Source: Manihot esculenta (Eukaryota > Streptophyta > Magnoliopsida > Malpighiales > Euphorbiaceae). From it: a stretch of DNA of 64,000 nucleotides. Made by a program: the position numbers and the translations under genes. The stretch is taken from NCBI RefSeq assembly GCF_001659605.2, contig NC_035178.2:10362062-10426061 (forward strand), in the 5' to 3' direction. Shown piece by piece: positions 50,446 through 61,459 of the stretch; positions within the stretch are counted from its first letter, which is position 1, and every line of letters begins with the position of its first letter. Under the pieces are notes generated by a model that saw nothing but the letters and a program-made list of their open reading frames with translations, ran no database searches and had not been told where the DNA came from.

Positions 50446-50547
50446 TGAAAGATGATAATGCAAGTTCCCTCTCTCTCCTTCTTCTCCTCCTCTTTATCTT
50501 GGTAAATGGTAATGATATCATGTATTTTTTTGTAATAATTATTTTAA

Positions 50548-52866
50548 ATGATATAAAATGAAGGAGTAAATATCGCAGATGACAATATTGTAAATTTTAT
50601 CATGGATATTGTTTACTTGTTTCATTGCAATTCTATGATGGTATCGGCATGTGACTGAAGAACCTTGGTCTTATTACTACTAAGCTCAAAGTGTAAAGTT
50701 TGTCTATCTTTGTTTGGCAACCATATTGAAATAATATTTGAATGAATCTATGTTTTTTCAATCTATCATTCAACTCTTAAGTAGTTAAGTAGTTCTTTCT
50801 CTCTCTCTCTCTCTCTTCCCTTTCTTTTCTTTTTTTTTTTCTTCTTTTCAACTTCCTCCATATGCTTTTTAGGTGATTGCATTATGCTTGTTTGGCATCA
50901 TGGATTTGCAATTCAACCTTGCAAATGCCCACTATGTCTTCGTCAAATTACATTGTTGGTCCCTGGTGAAACTTCACAAAGGGAGCGTCATAACCCTGAG
51001 GTTGCTGAGATTTTGCAAAAGGTTCAAGCTTATAATCATCTTTTTGGTGGACAAACTAGTGATCTCATCTAGCTATTATTTCCTGGAGAAAAGAATCAGA
51101 ACATGATCAGGATTTAACAACAAAAAATTGGAGTTTGATTGACACAAATTTTGATGCTAATGAGGGTATGTCATGCATATAGTTTCTTTTCTTTTCCCCT
51201 TATCTCCTCACTCATTACAGGCTAAACAGTTCCCATATTATGAATTAAATATAGATTTACCTGCTTTTAAACCATCCAGTCCATATTCAATTTTATCATC
51301 CATTTTTCCATGCAGTATTTTTGTAATGTTGTTGCTTTCCTAAACATTGGATTTGCTGGTTTCTTTGTTGAAAAAGAGAAATTTGTTGTTTCACTTCATT
51401 TTTATGTGGTCTCAGTTTGCACTATTTCATTTAGGTTTTTTTCATTATGTTGATGACAAGGGAGGCATGATTTACATTGTCATCTACTATATTTTCTTTT
51501 TCTTTTTCTTTTTTTGTGCTTTTCTCATATGTGGATAACCTTTGTCCGAAAACTCTCAAAATATTTTGGTACTGTGATTTACAATGTCTTGCTGTTAATA
51601 AAAAAAATTGCACAGTTGTGGGGATTTAACCTCAATCGTTTGTAGGAACTTTACCGAGTTTTACGTTGAATTTGTTGGTGAGGAAATTGATGTCCTGTTG
51701 TCTATTGATATCAATGTTACTTATTGCATTTATCATTTCATTGATATGCAAAACCATTTTGGAGCTTTACAAATAGTTTGAGATGCCAACTATAGAAAGT
51801 AACAAACTCAAGTTTAGACTGTATTTTGATTTATTTTGTGGACTTGACCTTGTTCATATAATAATTCCCCTGTGCTTACTATAAATGTTTTATGTTTTTC
51901 TTGTATTTTTTTTCTCAAATGTCTTGTCCATTTATAATTGATTTTCATGGTTAAAATTTTGTCCAACTGAACCAAGTAGTTGGAGTTTTTGGCATTGTCT
52001 TCTTCCTTGGACAGCTAGTTATGAAGTTGCGAGTTATCTCAAACACAGTCACACACACACATGCACAAATAGCAATAGAAATAGAAAAAGGGTGGAGAAG
52101 AACAGGGCTGATTGGTGATATTAGATCATACAGCAACAACAACCACCAAGCCTTACTCCCAAATTAGTTGAGGTTGATTATTTGAATCCTTTTTCACCAT
52201 TCACTGCTCTTTAGACCAGTTCCCGATTAATTTTCGAATGATGTTAGATTACAGCACACACAAATTTATAGGTTTTTTGATCATATATTATGAATTCATT
52301 TTTCACATATATTATGAAGTAGCTATTTAAGTGTGATACTAGAAGCTGATTATGAAACATGTATCCTCTTATCCACAGAGAATGCAAGACCTTCCCTTTC
52401 TGCTAAAAAGGTTGTTACGGGAAACTATGGATCCTCAAAGGTCACTTCCTCTTGTCATCAGGGCACGTGTCTACATTGCAGTTAAGTAATTTGCAACTTT
52501 ACTGTAAGAATTATGTTTTCCCTTGCATTCTTGTCTTTTAGATCTCACATAATGTGAAGGGCTATAGAAAGGCTTCATTCCTGAAAGCTTGTAGAAAGCA
52601 TAAGTAGCTGCAATTTTTCTAAAAAGAATTACATGAGCATAAGTATGGATGTTAAGCATAATGGGTAGGAATTTTTGTTCAAGCTCGTGCTAAGAAAATA
52701 AGGATGACAAGCAGCTCAAGTCTTGATTTCGATCAATTGTAGCCTAGTGATTTTCTATATAGCATGCTGCCATCCTGTTGGATAGCTTAAAATCAAATTC
52801 AGTAACTTAGTGTTTTCCATTGGTTATTGGATAAAGATAAGAGGTAGTTTTTTCCCATAATGATCT
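50548..52866 (+). pseudogene. Inverted partial copy of the RNF170-like gene
   Basis: About 2.3 kb of near-identical sequence corresponding to 29023-26607 in opposite orientation. It covers the end of intron 1, exon 2 (50874-51073 region), intron 2, exon 3 (about 52379-52480) and part of intron 3. Exons 1, 4 and 5 are absent, so half the RING ligands and most of DUF1232 are missing. A deletion of about 47 bp at the end of exon 2 removes its donor and creates an early stop. Substitutions include CPLCRRQ to CPLCLRQ, YNRLF to YNHLF, and I to T in exon 3. It cannot encode a working ligase. The high similarity implies a fairly recent duplication. Confidence 0.92.
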
Positions 52867-53217
52867 AATTAGAAATTGAATTCAATTATATATGCCTATT
52901 ATTTAATAGAAAAACAGCAGCAATGACTCACAGCTCGACCCATTTCCTCAGCGAATGAAGCATGGTTTGGATTGAGGTGGACAATTGATAGAGTTTTTAT
53001 GATTTTGACAACTCCACTGTTGAACCAATCTTTCTAATTTTGTTTTATGTTTGATTTGAATGAGTTTTGATGAGATGGGTTATACTTATTTTGTCATTAA
53101 ATGGTCATTACCAATTTAAATTTGAGAAATATACTGGATGGACTATATAGTATAATAAAAAATATGATAATGATTAATGTGGATATTAGTGTCACGGAAG
53201 GAGCAACAAGATCGGAT
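52867..53217. other. Junction DNA
   Basis: Unique-looking sequence between the RNF170-like copy and the first direct repeat. Nothing recognised. Confidence 0.4.
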
Positions 53218-53945
53218 AAAAAATATATAAATTATTTAAAGTAGAAAATAAATATTATATAAATCAATACAGAAACATTCCCTTCCCATGATTCCAGTGA
53301 GAGGTTAGAGAGCCACACCAACACCATATCAGGATGATTCAAGCTCTGCAAGATGCTAGATAGCCATAGTTACTCTAAATTCTAGAATTTTGAGCTCCGT
53401 TGAAAACTAGTTTCATGATTCATTTTTGAATCTCCTTCCAACATGGTACGAGCCATCACAATTACACTTAGAAAAAAGATTTTGAGAATGAAAAATTCAA
53501 TTAAGATAATCAGTAATTATATCTTCAAGATTCCTTGGTTTTGATAACGTGAACAAAATCAATAAAATTATGTATATTAGTTTTGAGAGCAAAACATTCA
53601 GAGTATTCAATTAATATAATCAAGAAAAATGATTACAGGTGGTATCTCAATTCTGTTTAGCAATATCAACTAACAAGCATGCGAATAGACAAGCTAATAA
53701 CCCAATTGGCTCACTTTACAATAAAACTTAAATAAATTACAATATGAAATGCTAAGTTAGAGAGGATCATATTTGAAGATACACTGTACACCTAAAGGCC
53801 TTGTAAAGGAAACTTTGTGCAAGTTGGTGAGCTGAATAGACTCTCTAGGCTTACATCTTCCACCATGAACAAGTAATTAGGGTTGTGGTGCAATAAAATA
53901 GAGCCATCAGGCCAAGTGGAGACAATGTGGATTAGTGTGAAAAGA
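53218..53945. repeat. Long direct repeat, copy 1
   Basis: About 730 bp almost identical to 58445-59175 in the same orientation. Shared landmarks include CATTCCCTTCCCATGATTC, GAGCCATCACAATTACACTT, ACTAACAAGCATGC, AGAGAGGATCATATTTG and CACCATGAACAAGTAATTAG. No coding frame. Its inner end runs into the minisatellite. Confidence 0.85.
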
Positions 53946-53955
53946 TGTCATTAAG

Positions 53956-54005
<50 letters not shown>

Positions 54006-54290
54006 TACCAATGTAGTATGGTGGTTGATATAGTATGATGGATTGAGTGTGGATTAGTGTGAACAGATGTCATTAAGGAATCTATATATATATCTTATCA
54101 ATGTAGTATGTTGAGTTGATAGTGGATTAGTGTAAACAGATGATGTATTAAGGAATATTACCAATATAGTGGTGGTTTGTAGTGGTGGGTTGAGTGTGAA
54201 TTAGTGTGAACATGGTGGGTTGAGTGTGGATTAACGTGAACAGATGTGGTTAAGGAATCTATATATATATATATATATCTTACCAATGTA
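53926..54290. repeat. Minisatellite with embedded (TA)n
   Basis: Four to five units of about 70-120 bp. Each carries GTGGATTAGTGTGAACAGAT, GTCATTAAGGAAT, a TA run and TCTTACCAATGTAGTATGG. The TA run of the first unit spans about 53959-54003. Inverted units lie at about 57370-57620 and direct ones at about 59158-59300. Confidence 0.85.
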
Positions 54291-55084
54291 GTAAATGAAA
54301 CCTTCTTTTCTCTTATTCTCTTTTCATTTCATTCACATATTTTATTCTCCTCAATTCTAACTCAATTGTGATTTATATAAAATATTTTCATTTGCTCTGG
54401 TGTTTCATTTTTTATTTGTGTTACTTCTCTGTATTGATTTTTTACTGTTATTTTTGTGCTGCTATTTTTTAAAGAGTTTTTCTTATAATTTTTTTTACTG
54501 ATTTATCAAGGTTAAACTTGCTCTATAATTGAGTGTATGATTTTCATCCCTTGCTTTTATCTTTTCATTAAAATTTTCTTTGCTTATTTTTCTTTTTAAA
54601 AAAGCTATTGCATTACTTTTTGATTTACTAAAGGATATGTCATTTGTTTACTCCAAATTAAGTTTATCAACTTTTTTAATTGATAAAGTTAATTAATTAA
54701 AACTATGGTTAAGCTAAATATTAATTTATTATGCCAAAACCTTTAACACAATGAGACTTTTCTCTTTTTTTTTTTTGATAAAATCCTTCCATATTTTCTT
54801 CTCTATAAATATTTTTCTTAACAAAACTAAAAGTTTATCCATTTCTTGCCTTTACATGATTTTACATTGTCATTTATGAAAAACATAATTCAAGACTCAT
54901 TTTACCATTATTTTTATAAAATAATGGGTAGTGGTCGTGACATTAATTTTTTTAGAATAATTGTTTTAAATTAAAAATAAATCATTTAGTTAATGTCGCA
55001 TCAATGCGAGCTATGATAATAATAACATAGGTTATAGAAAATTTTTTTTAATAATTAATAAAATATTAATTAATTGATTTTTTT

Positions 55085-55821
55085 TAATTATACAGATCTC
55101 ATCAAAATAGATTTAGAATTGACAATTGTGCTCATGCTACTTGAATTATTTGGTGAGTGAGTAAGATAAAGCTTTTGTATTTTATTTATTTAATTATATA
55201 GGAGTATAATATAATTTTTATTAATTTTTTTAATAGGAACTATAATACAATTTGTTAGCATTTTTGCTTTTATGCATGTACAATTATTTATTTTTAAATA
55301 TTCATACACATATCTACTAATAATTATTTATTATTTATAATTATTTATACTCTAAACTTATAGATTGATAGATGTCAAATTATCAAATTAACAAAATCAG
55401 AAGAGAGAAGACTATAAGAAATATGGAAAGGAACTAAAATATATGTCACTTGCTCTACAATTTCTTTGTGCATTGAATATTAGCTTGTTGTTTGCATGAT
55501 ATGTATTTTTTATTTTTTCACTTTTTAAGAATTATTTTCTTTATTGATCCATTTATATTTTAAAAGAATTTTACTCTTTTAATAATTATTATAATTTTGT
55601 TTACATTTTATAAGTATGAATTACCTTTTATAATTAAACATAACATATTTACAACGATGACCAATGGCATTGAAGTATTGATTTATGCCATTTATATACT
55701 CATATTTTTATTATATTATCCGGCAAATGCAAAAAGACGTAAAGTCTTTATACTCCTCTTTTTATTATTCATTTTTTATATTTTCATAGCAATTGGATCT
55801 ATTCTTTTTAGAGAGAGTTAA
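55085..55821 (+). pseudogene. SWEET relic (exons 1-4), left arm
   Basis: Exon 1 remnant near 55097-55151 ends at GTGAGTGAG. Exon 2 (about 55239-55277) reads GTIIQFVSIFAFMH. Exon 3 (about 55375-55497) contains a stop and ends SLALQFLCALNISLLFAW. Exon 4 (55611-55821) reads YELPFIIKHNIF, TNGIEVLIYAIYILIFLLYY and KRRKVFILLFLL, and keeps the N-G of the sugar-site helix. It looks closer to canonical SWEETs than the gene at 36.5 kb does, so it descends from a different paralogue. Exons 5-6 are absent and the frame ends at 55821. Confidence 0.75.
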
Positions 55822-55843
55822 ACAAGAATTTTTAATCACGTTA

Positions 55844-56590
55844 CTATAATAGAAAAGGTAATGCCGTATGCAATAATGGTGACTGTCGAGATAACATATT
55901 TATAAAATTCTTGTTTAACTCTCTAAAAATAATAAATCCAATTGCCATAAAGATATACGGAATAGATAATAAAAAGAGGAGTATAAAAACTTTACGTCTT
56001 TTTGTATTTTTCGAAAAATATAATAAAAATATGAGTATATAAAAAGTATAAATCAATGCTCCAATGCCACTAGTTATGGTTGCCAATATGTTATTTTTAA
56101 TTATAAAAGGTAATCCATACTAATAAAATTATAACAATTATTAAAAGAATAAAAATTTCCAAAACATAAATGGATTAATAAAGAAATAATTCTTCAAAAG
56201 TGAAACAGTATCAAGAAAAAAGTATTCAATGCACGAAGAAATTGTAGGGTCAAGTGCCATATATCGAGTTTCTTCCATATTTTTTATAGTCTTCTCTCTT
56301 CATATTTTATTAATTTGACAGCTATCAAGGTATAAGTTTAGAATATAAATAATTATAAATAATAAATAATTATTAGTAGATATGTGTGTGAATATTTAAA
56401 AATAAAATAAAAATAAATAGTTGTACATATATAAAAGCAAAAATGCTAACAAATTGTGTTATAGTTTCTATTACAAAAGAATGAATAAAAATTATATTAT
56501 ACTCATATATAATTAAATAAATAAAATCACAAAAGTTTTATCTTAATTACTCTCCAAATATCACGAGCAATCAATTCTAAATTCATTTTA
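55844..56590 (-). pseudogene. SWEET relic (exons 4-1), right arm
   Basis: Mirror copy of the 55085-55821 relic. The exon 4 remnant (56120-55900) reads TSGIGALIYTFYILIFLLYF and KRRKVFILLFLLSIPYIFMAIGF. The order of remnants is reversed, as expected for an inverted duplication. Exon 3 and exon 1 remnants follow toward 56590. Confidence 0.75.
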
Positions 56591-57402
56591 ATGAGATTTG
56601 TATATTTAAAAAAATCAATTAATTAATATTTTATTAATCATTAAAGAAAATTTTTCTTATTAGCATAGTTTGCATTAATGCGATATTAATTAAATAATTT
56701 ATTTTTAATTTAATATAATTATTGCAAGAATATTAATGTTTAATCACTACTATTATTTTATAAAAATAATAGTAAAATTAGTTTTGTAATAAAATCTTTA
56801 TGGGATTATGTTCTCCATGAAATAACAATGTAAAATCATGTAAAAGTAAGGCATGAATGAAATATTGATTTTGTTAAGAAGAATATTTATAGAGAAAAAA
56901 AATATGGAAGGATTTTACCAAAAAGAAAATTAAAAAAAAAAAGTCTCTTCATGTTAAAGGCTTTGGCATAATAAATTAATTTTTAGCTTAACAATAATTT
57001 TAATTAATTAACGTTATCAATTAAGAAAGTTGATAAATTTAATTTGAAGCAAGCAAATGAAATCCATTCTAGTAAATCAAAAGGTAATGCAATCACTTTT
57101 TTTTAAAGAAAAATAAGTAAAGAGAATTTTAATGAAAAGATAGAAGCAAAGGGATGAAAATCATACACTCAACTATAGAGTAATTCTAACTAAAATAAAT
57201 CAGTACAAAAAAAATTATAAGAAAAACTCTTTAAAAAATATCAGCACAAAAATAACAATAAACAATTAGAGAAGTAACACAAACAAAAAATGAAGCATTA
57301 TAGCAAATAAAAATCTTTTATACAAATGTAGATGAAATAGGGAATGAAAAGAGAATAAGAGAAAGGAGAAGGCTCCTTGTTTACACTACCACTAAATTGA
57401 TA

Positions 57403-57404
<2 letters not shown>

Positions 57405-57437
<33 letters not shown>
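57405..57437. repeat. (AT)n microsatellite
   Basis: AT run within the inverted minisatellite; it is the mirror of the TA run in the left arm but a different length. Confidence 0.85.
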
Positions 57438-57439
<2 letters not shown>

Positions 57440-58444
57440 TAGATTCCTTGTTTACACTAATCCACTCTCAACCCACTATACTATATTGGTAAAATATATA
57501 TATATTTTGTCTATTCACACTGATCCACACTCAACCCACCATACTACATTGATAATATATATATTTCTTAATGACATCTGTTTACACTAATTCATACTCA
57601 ACCTACCACAAAATTGGTAAGATATAAATAATATTTAGAAATTTAATGACTTTATGTTAATATGTAGACATGGTTTAATGTGTCAATTATTTCTAAATTT
57701 ACAACTAAATCATGTAGAAGGTGTGAAAACCTACCTATTAAACTGAAAATATCATTTTTTTCAATATATTTGTTTCTCCACAAACTAAAGTCATACTATA
57801 TATATATATATATATATATTAAGAGAATCCATTTCCTAAATAATTGATCAATTTATTTTTTGGCTGTTTGATTTTATCATGTAAAACTAATCTACTAAAA
57901 TGTAAAATTTATGGAAGATATATTTTTTTATTATTAGTAAAATAGTAAAAATAATTCTAATTTTATAATTTAATCTAAATTTTTGTTTTTGTTTTCTTTT
58001 TCTTTTTCATTAATTGAATATCTTCTCTACTATATGTTGCGTGTCTTCTTAAATATAGTTGTTATTCTGCATTACTTGCACTATTTGTATTTTCTGTTTG
58101 AAATTTAGATAACTATTTATGAAATATGAATGATGATGACCTTTTGTTTTTCAAAGGATTTTTTTTTATACACGTAAGAATATTACAAATATATTTTTTT
58201 AATAAAAATAATTTTGTACCTATTATTTAATGTGGGTCTAGCCTTAATTCTCGTTTTGTACTTTAAATTTGTATGACTATTTATGAAGAAGATATATATA
58301 TATTTTTTTGGATAGACTTAATAAGCTTAAAAAAATGAATTATACATATCTATATATAAGATTACCTATAAATGAGGTTGCTTCCTTATGAATATTTATA
58401 TATTTATTAATATTAATTAAAAATAATTATATATAAAATAAGAA

Positions 58445-59175
58445 GTAAAAAATATATAAATTATTTAAAATAGAAAATAAATATTATATAAATCAATAAC
58501 AGAAGACATTCCCTTCCCATGATTCGAGTGAGAGGTTAGAGAGTCGTACCAACAACATACTAATTATTCAAGCTCTGCAAGATCGTCAGATAACCATAGT
58601 TACTCTAAATTCTAATATTTTGAGCTCCATCGAAAACTAGCTTCATGATCAATTTTTGAATCTCCTTCCAACATGTTATGAGCCATCACAATTACACTTA
58701 AAAAAAGATTTCGAGAATGAAAATTTCAATTAAGATAATCAGTAATTACATTTTCAAGATTCATTGAGTTCTGATAACGTGAACAAAATCAATAAAATTA
58801 TCTATATTAGTTTTAAGTTCAAAGTATTCAATTAATATAATTAAGAAAAATGATTACAGGTGTTATCTCAATTCTGTTTTATAATACCAACTAACAAGCA
58901 TGCAAATAGACAAGCTAACAACCAATCGGCTCACTTCACAATAAAACTTAAATAAATTAGAATATAGAATGTTATGTTAGAGAGGATCATATTTGGAGAC
59001 ACACTACGCCTAAAGGCCTTGCAAAGGAAACTTTGTGCGAGTTGGTGAGCTGAACAGACTCTTTAGGCTTACATCTCCCACCATGAACAAGTAATTAGGG
59101 TTGTGGGGCAAGCCCTATGGTATGGTGCAATAAGATAGAGCTATCAGACCAAGTGGAGACAGTGTGCACAGATGT
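58445..59175. repeat. Long direct repeat, copy 2
   Basis: Second copy of the 53218-53945 repeat, forming the loop of the foldback structure. Its right end meets two more minisatellite units (about 59158-59300). Confidence 0.85.
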
Positions 59176-60025
59176 CATTAAGCAATATATATATATATAT
59201 TACCAATGTAGTATGGTAGATTGATATAGTAGGGTGGGTTGAGTGTAGATTAGTGTGAACAGATGTCATTAAGCAATATATGTATATATTACCAATGTAG
59301 TATGTGGATCATCCTAGTATGTTGTTGGTATGACTTTCTAACCTCTCACTGAAATCATGGGAAGGGAATGTTTTCTGTTATTGATTTATATAATATTTAT
59401 TTTCTACTTTAAATAATTTATATATTTTTTACTTTTTATTTTATAGATAATTATTTTTAATTAATATTAATAAATATATAAATATTCATAAGGAAGCAAC
59501 CTCATTTATAGGTAATCTTATATATAGGTATGTATAATTCATTTTTTTAAGCTTATTAAGTCTATCCAAAAAAATATATATATATATATCTTCTTCATAA
59601 ATAGTCATACAAATTTAAAGTACAAAATGAGAATTAAGGCCAGACCCACATTAAATAATAGGTACAAAATTATTTTTATTAAAAAAATATATTTGTAATC
59701 TTCTTACGTGTATAAAAAAAAATCCTTTTCATAAATAGTCATCTAAATTCCAAACAGAAAATACAAATAGAGCAAGTGTGATGCAGAATGACAACTATAT
59801 TTAATAAGACATGCAACATATAGTAGAGAAGATATTCAATTAATGAAAAAGAAAACAAAAATAAAAATTTAGATTAAATTATAAAATTAGAATTATTTTT
59901 ACTATTTTACTAATAATAAAAAAAATATATCTTCCACAAATTTTACATTTTAGTAGATTGGTTTTACATGATAAAATCAAACAGCCAAAAAATAAATTGA
60001 TCAATTACTTAGGAAATGGATTCTC

Positions 60026-60028
<3 letters not shown>

Positions 60029-60111
<83 letters not shown>
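60029..60111. repeat. Long (AT)n microsatellite
   Basis: About 83 bp of pure AT alternation in the right arm of the foldback element; the matching left-arm tract near 57800 is only about 20 bp. Assembly length may be unreliable. Confidence 0.9.
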
Positions 60112-60113
<2 letters not shown>

Positions 60114-60290
60114 TAGTATGACTTTAGTTTGTGGAGAAACAAATATATTGAAAAAATGATATTTTCAGTTGATAAGGTAGGTTTTCACACCTTCTACGTG
60201 ATTTAGTTGTAAATTTAGAAATAATTGACACATTAAACCATGTCTACATATTAACATAAAGTAATTAAATTTCTAAATATTATTTATAAG

Positions 60291-60824
60291 TAATTATATA
60301 TACATATTCTCTTTTATATGAATATAATAAAATAATTATATATATATATATATAATTACTTTTTTATATTTATATAAAAGACTATCTAATTCATACTAAA
60401 GAGTATGAGCTTAAGCTAACTCATTATCATCAATGAAATTCATTATATATATGAGGTCTTGTTAAAGTTGTGGAGAGCAACCACAATCACTCGTTTGCTT
60501 ATGCTTTATTTTTTAATAAGAGCAACCACAATCATTCATTTGCTTATGCTTTATTTTTTAATATCCAGAACCGAAGAGTTTCTAATACTTTATTGTGGTT
60601 AGAGGTACTGTTATATCAAAATTTCGTTGAATTTATATACTTTCTCTATAATTTATGTTTTATCTTCTCCTTTATATTGGTTGATTTAATACTTAATATA
60701 GATATTTACATGCTCCAGAATTTCTCTTCCACATTGTATATTTGTATTCTTTGACATTAATTTTGTTTGTCCTCCACACCTAATTCTATAATAATTTTAT
60801 AACTCATTTTTTTAAAATTAAATA
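60291..60824. other. AT-rich DNA with a small duplication
   Basis: Contains a local hairpin at about 60290-60400 and the 45-bp duplication described separately, then leads into a SWEET relic. No gene. Confidence 0.45.
60476..60563 (+). repeat. 45-bp tandem duplication
   Basis: Two head-to-tail units (60476-60520 and 60521-60563) share AGCAACCACAATCA and TTTGCTTATGCTTTATTTT. They differ at two or three bases, so the duplication is recent. Confidence 0.9.
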
Positions 60825-61290
60825 TCACAGATTTTATTGAAATATAATTGTATTAATACAAATTGTATACTGTTTCATAAGATATTTGGATGAGTCCATA
60901 AAATTTAAGTTCATGATTTTTATTTTATTTTGCATTAAATTTGATATAATTTTTATTTATTTTTCTTGTGACTGATTATCTTTTATAAGGGATAACTTTA
61001 TTTAGTTCTTTGTATGTAATAAATATTTATTTATTTATTTTTATCTTTTTGTCTGTAATTTGTTATTTACTTTTTAATTATTTATTTATTAATATTTTAT
61101 ATTTTAATAAATTATTGATAGATTCACGGTAAAAAATATACATGTTAGCTATTAATGATTTGTTATTTATTTTTTAATTATTTATTTAGCTAAATTATTA
61201 ATAGATCTCACTAAAAAATATAAAATAAATGGAATAATAGGAGAATGTTCTCAACTCTATTTTGTAAGCTTAGTATGTTTCTTTTAATTT
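60825..61290 (+). pseudogene. SWEET relic (exons 1-3)
   Basis: The exon 1 remnant starts with the shared edge CACAGATTTTATTGAAATATA; its ATG has become ATA. It ends ATAAGATATTTGGATGAG. The exon 2 remnant lies near 60965-61020. Two exon 3 starts are visible (after TTGATAG at about 61120 and TTAATAG at about 61203), suggesting an internal duplication. No open frame remains. Confidence 0.65.
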
Positions 61291-61459
61291 TTCATATTTT
61301 CTAATTTATACATTGTGAATTTACTACTCTATTCTAATTTAACATATATAAACATTTTTTATGATCACAGTAAGTAAACATTTTACTTATCATAATGGCA
61401 AAGAAAGTAATACAATACACAATCGAGAAGTCATAAATTTATAAAAAAAATTATTTAAC

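Larger units (their letters stand above)
54090..57610. repeat. Large palindrome carrying an inverted SWEET duplication
   Basis: The left arm (about 54090-55830) and the right arm (about 55900-57610) are reverse complements around a loop of about 70 bp at 55832-55900. Paired landmarks: CATGATTTTACATTG (54855) with CAATGTAAAATCATG (56829); the SWEET exon 4 remnant on both arms; inverted minisatellite units at both outer ends. Many small differences show that the arms have diverged. A transcript across it could form a stem of more than 1.5 kb. Confidence 0.85.
57620..60290. mobile_element. Foldback element with ~0.95-kb inverted arms
   Basis: The left arm 57620-58570 and right arm 59303-60290 are close reverse complements. 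Paired landmarks: GTAGACATGGTTTAATGTG with CACATTAAACCATGTCTAC; GAGGTTGCTTCCTTATGAA with its complement near 59487. The ends carry AATATTTAGAAATTTAAT and its reverse. The loop is the 58.5-59.3 kb part of the direct repeat. No transposase or other coding frame, so it is a non-autonomous foldback-type element or a rearranged palindrome. Confidence 0.75.

Noticed and set aside
53440..53480. TGGTACGAGCC resembling a retrotransposon primer-binding site
   Set aside because: No LTR ends or coding sequence lie beside it, and the match to TGGTATCAGAGC is imperfect.
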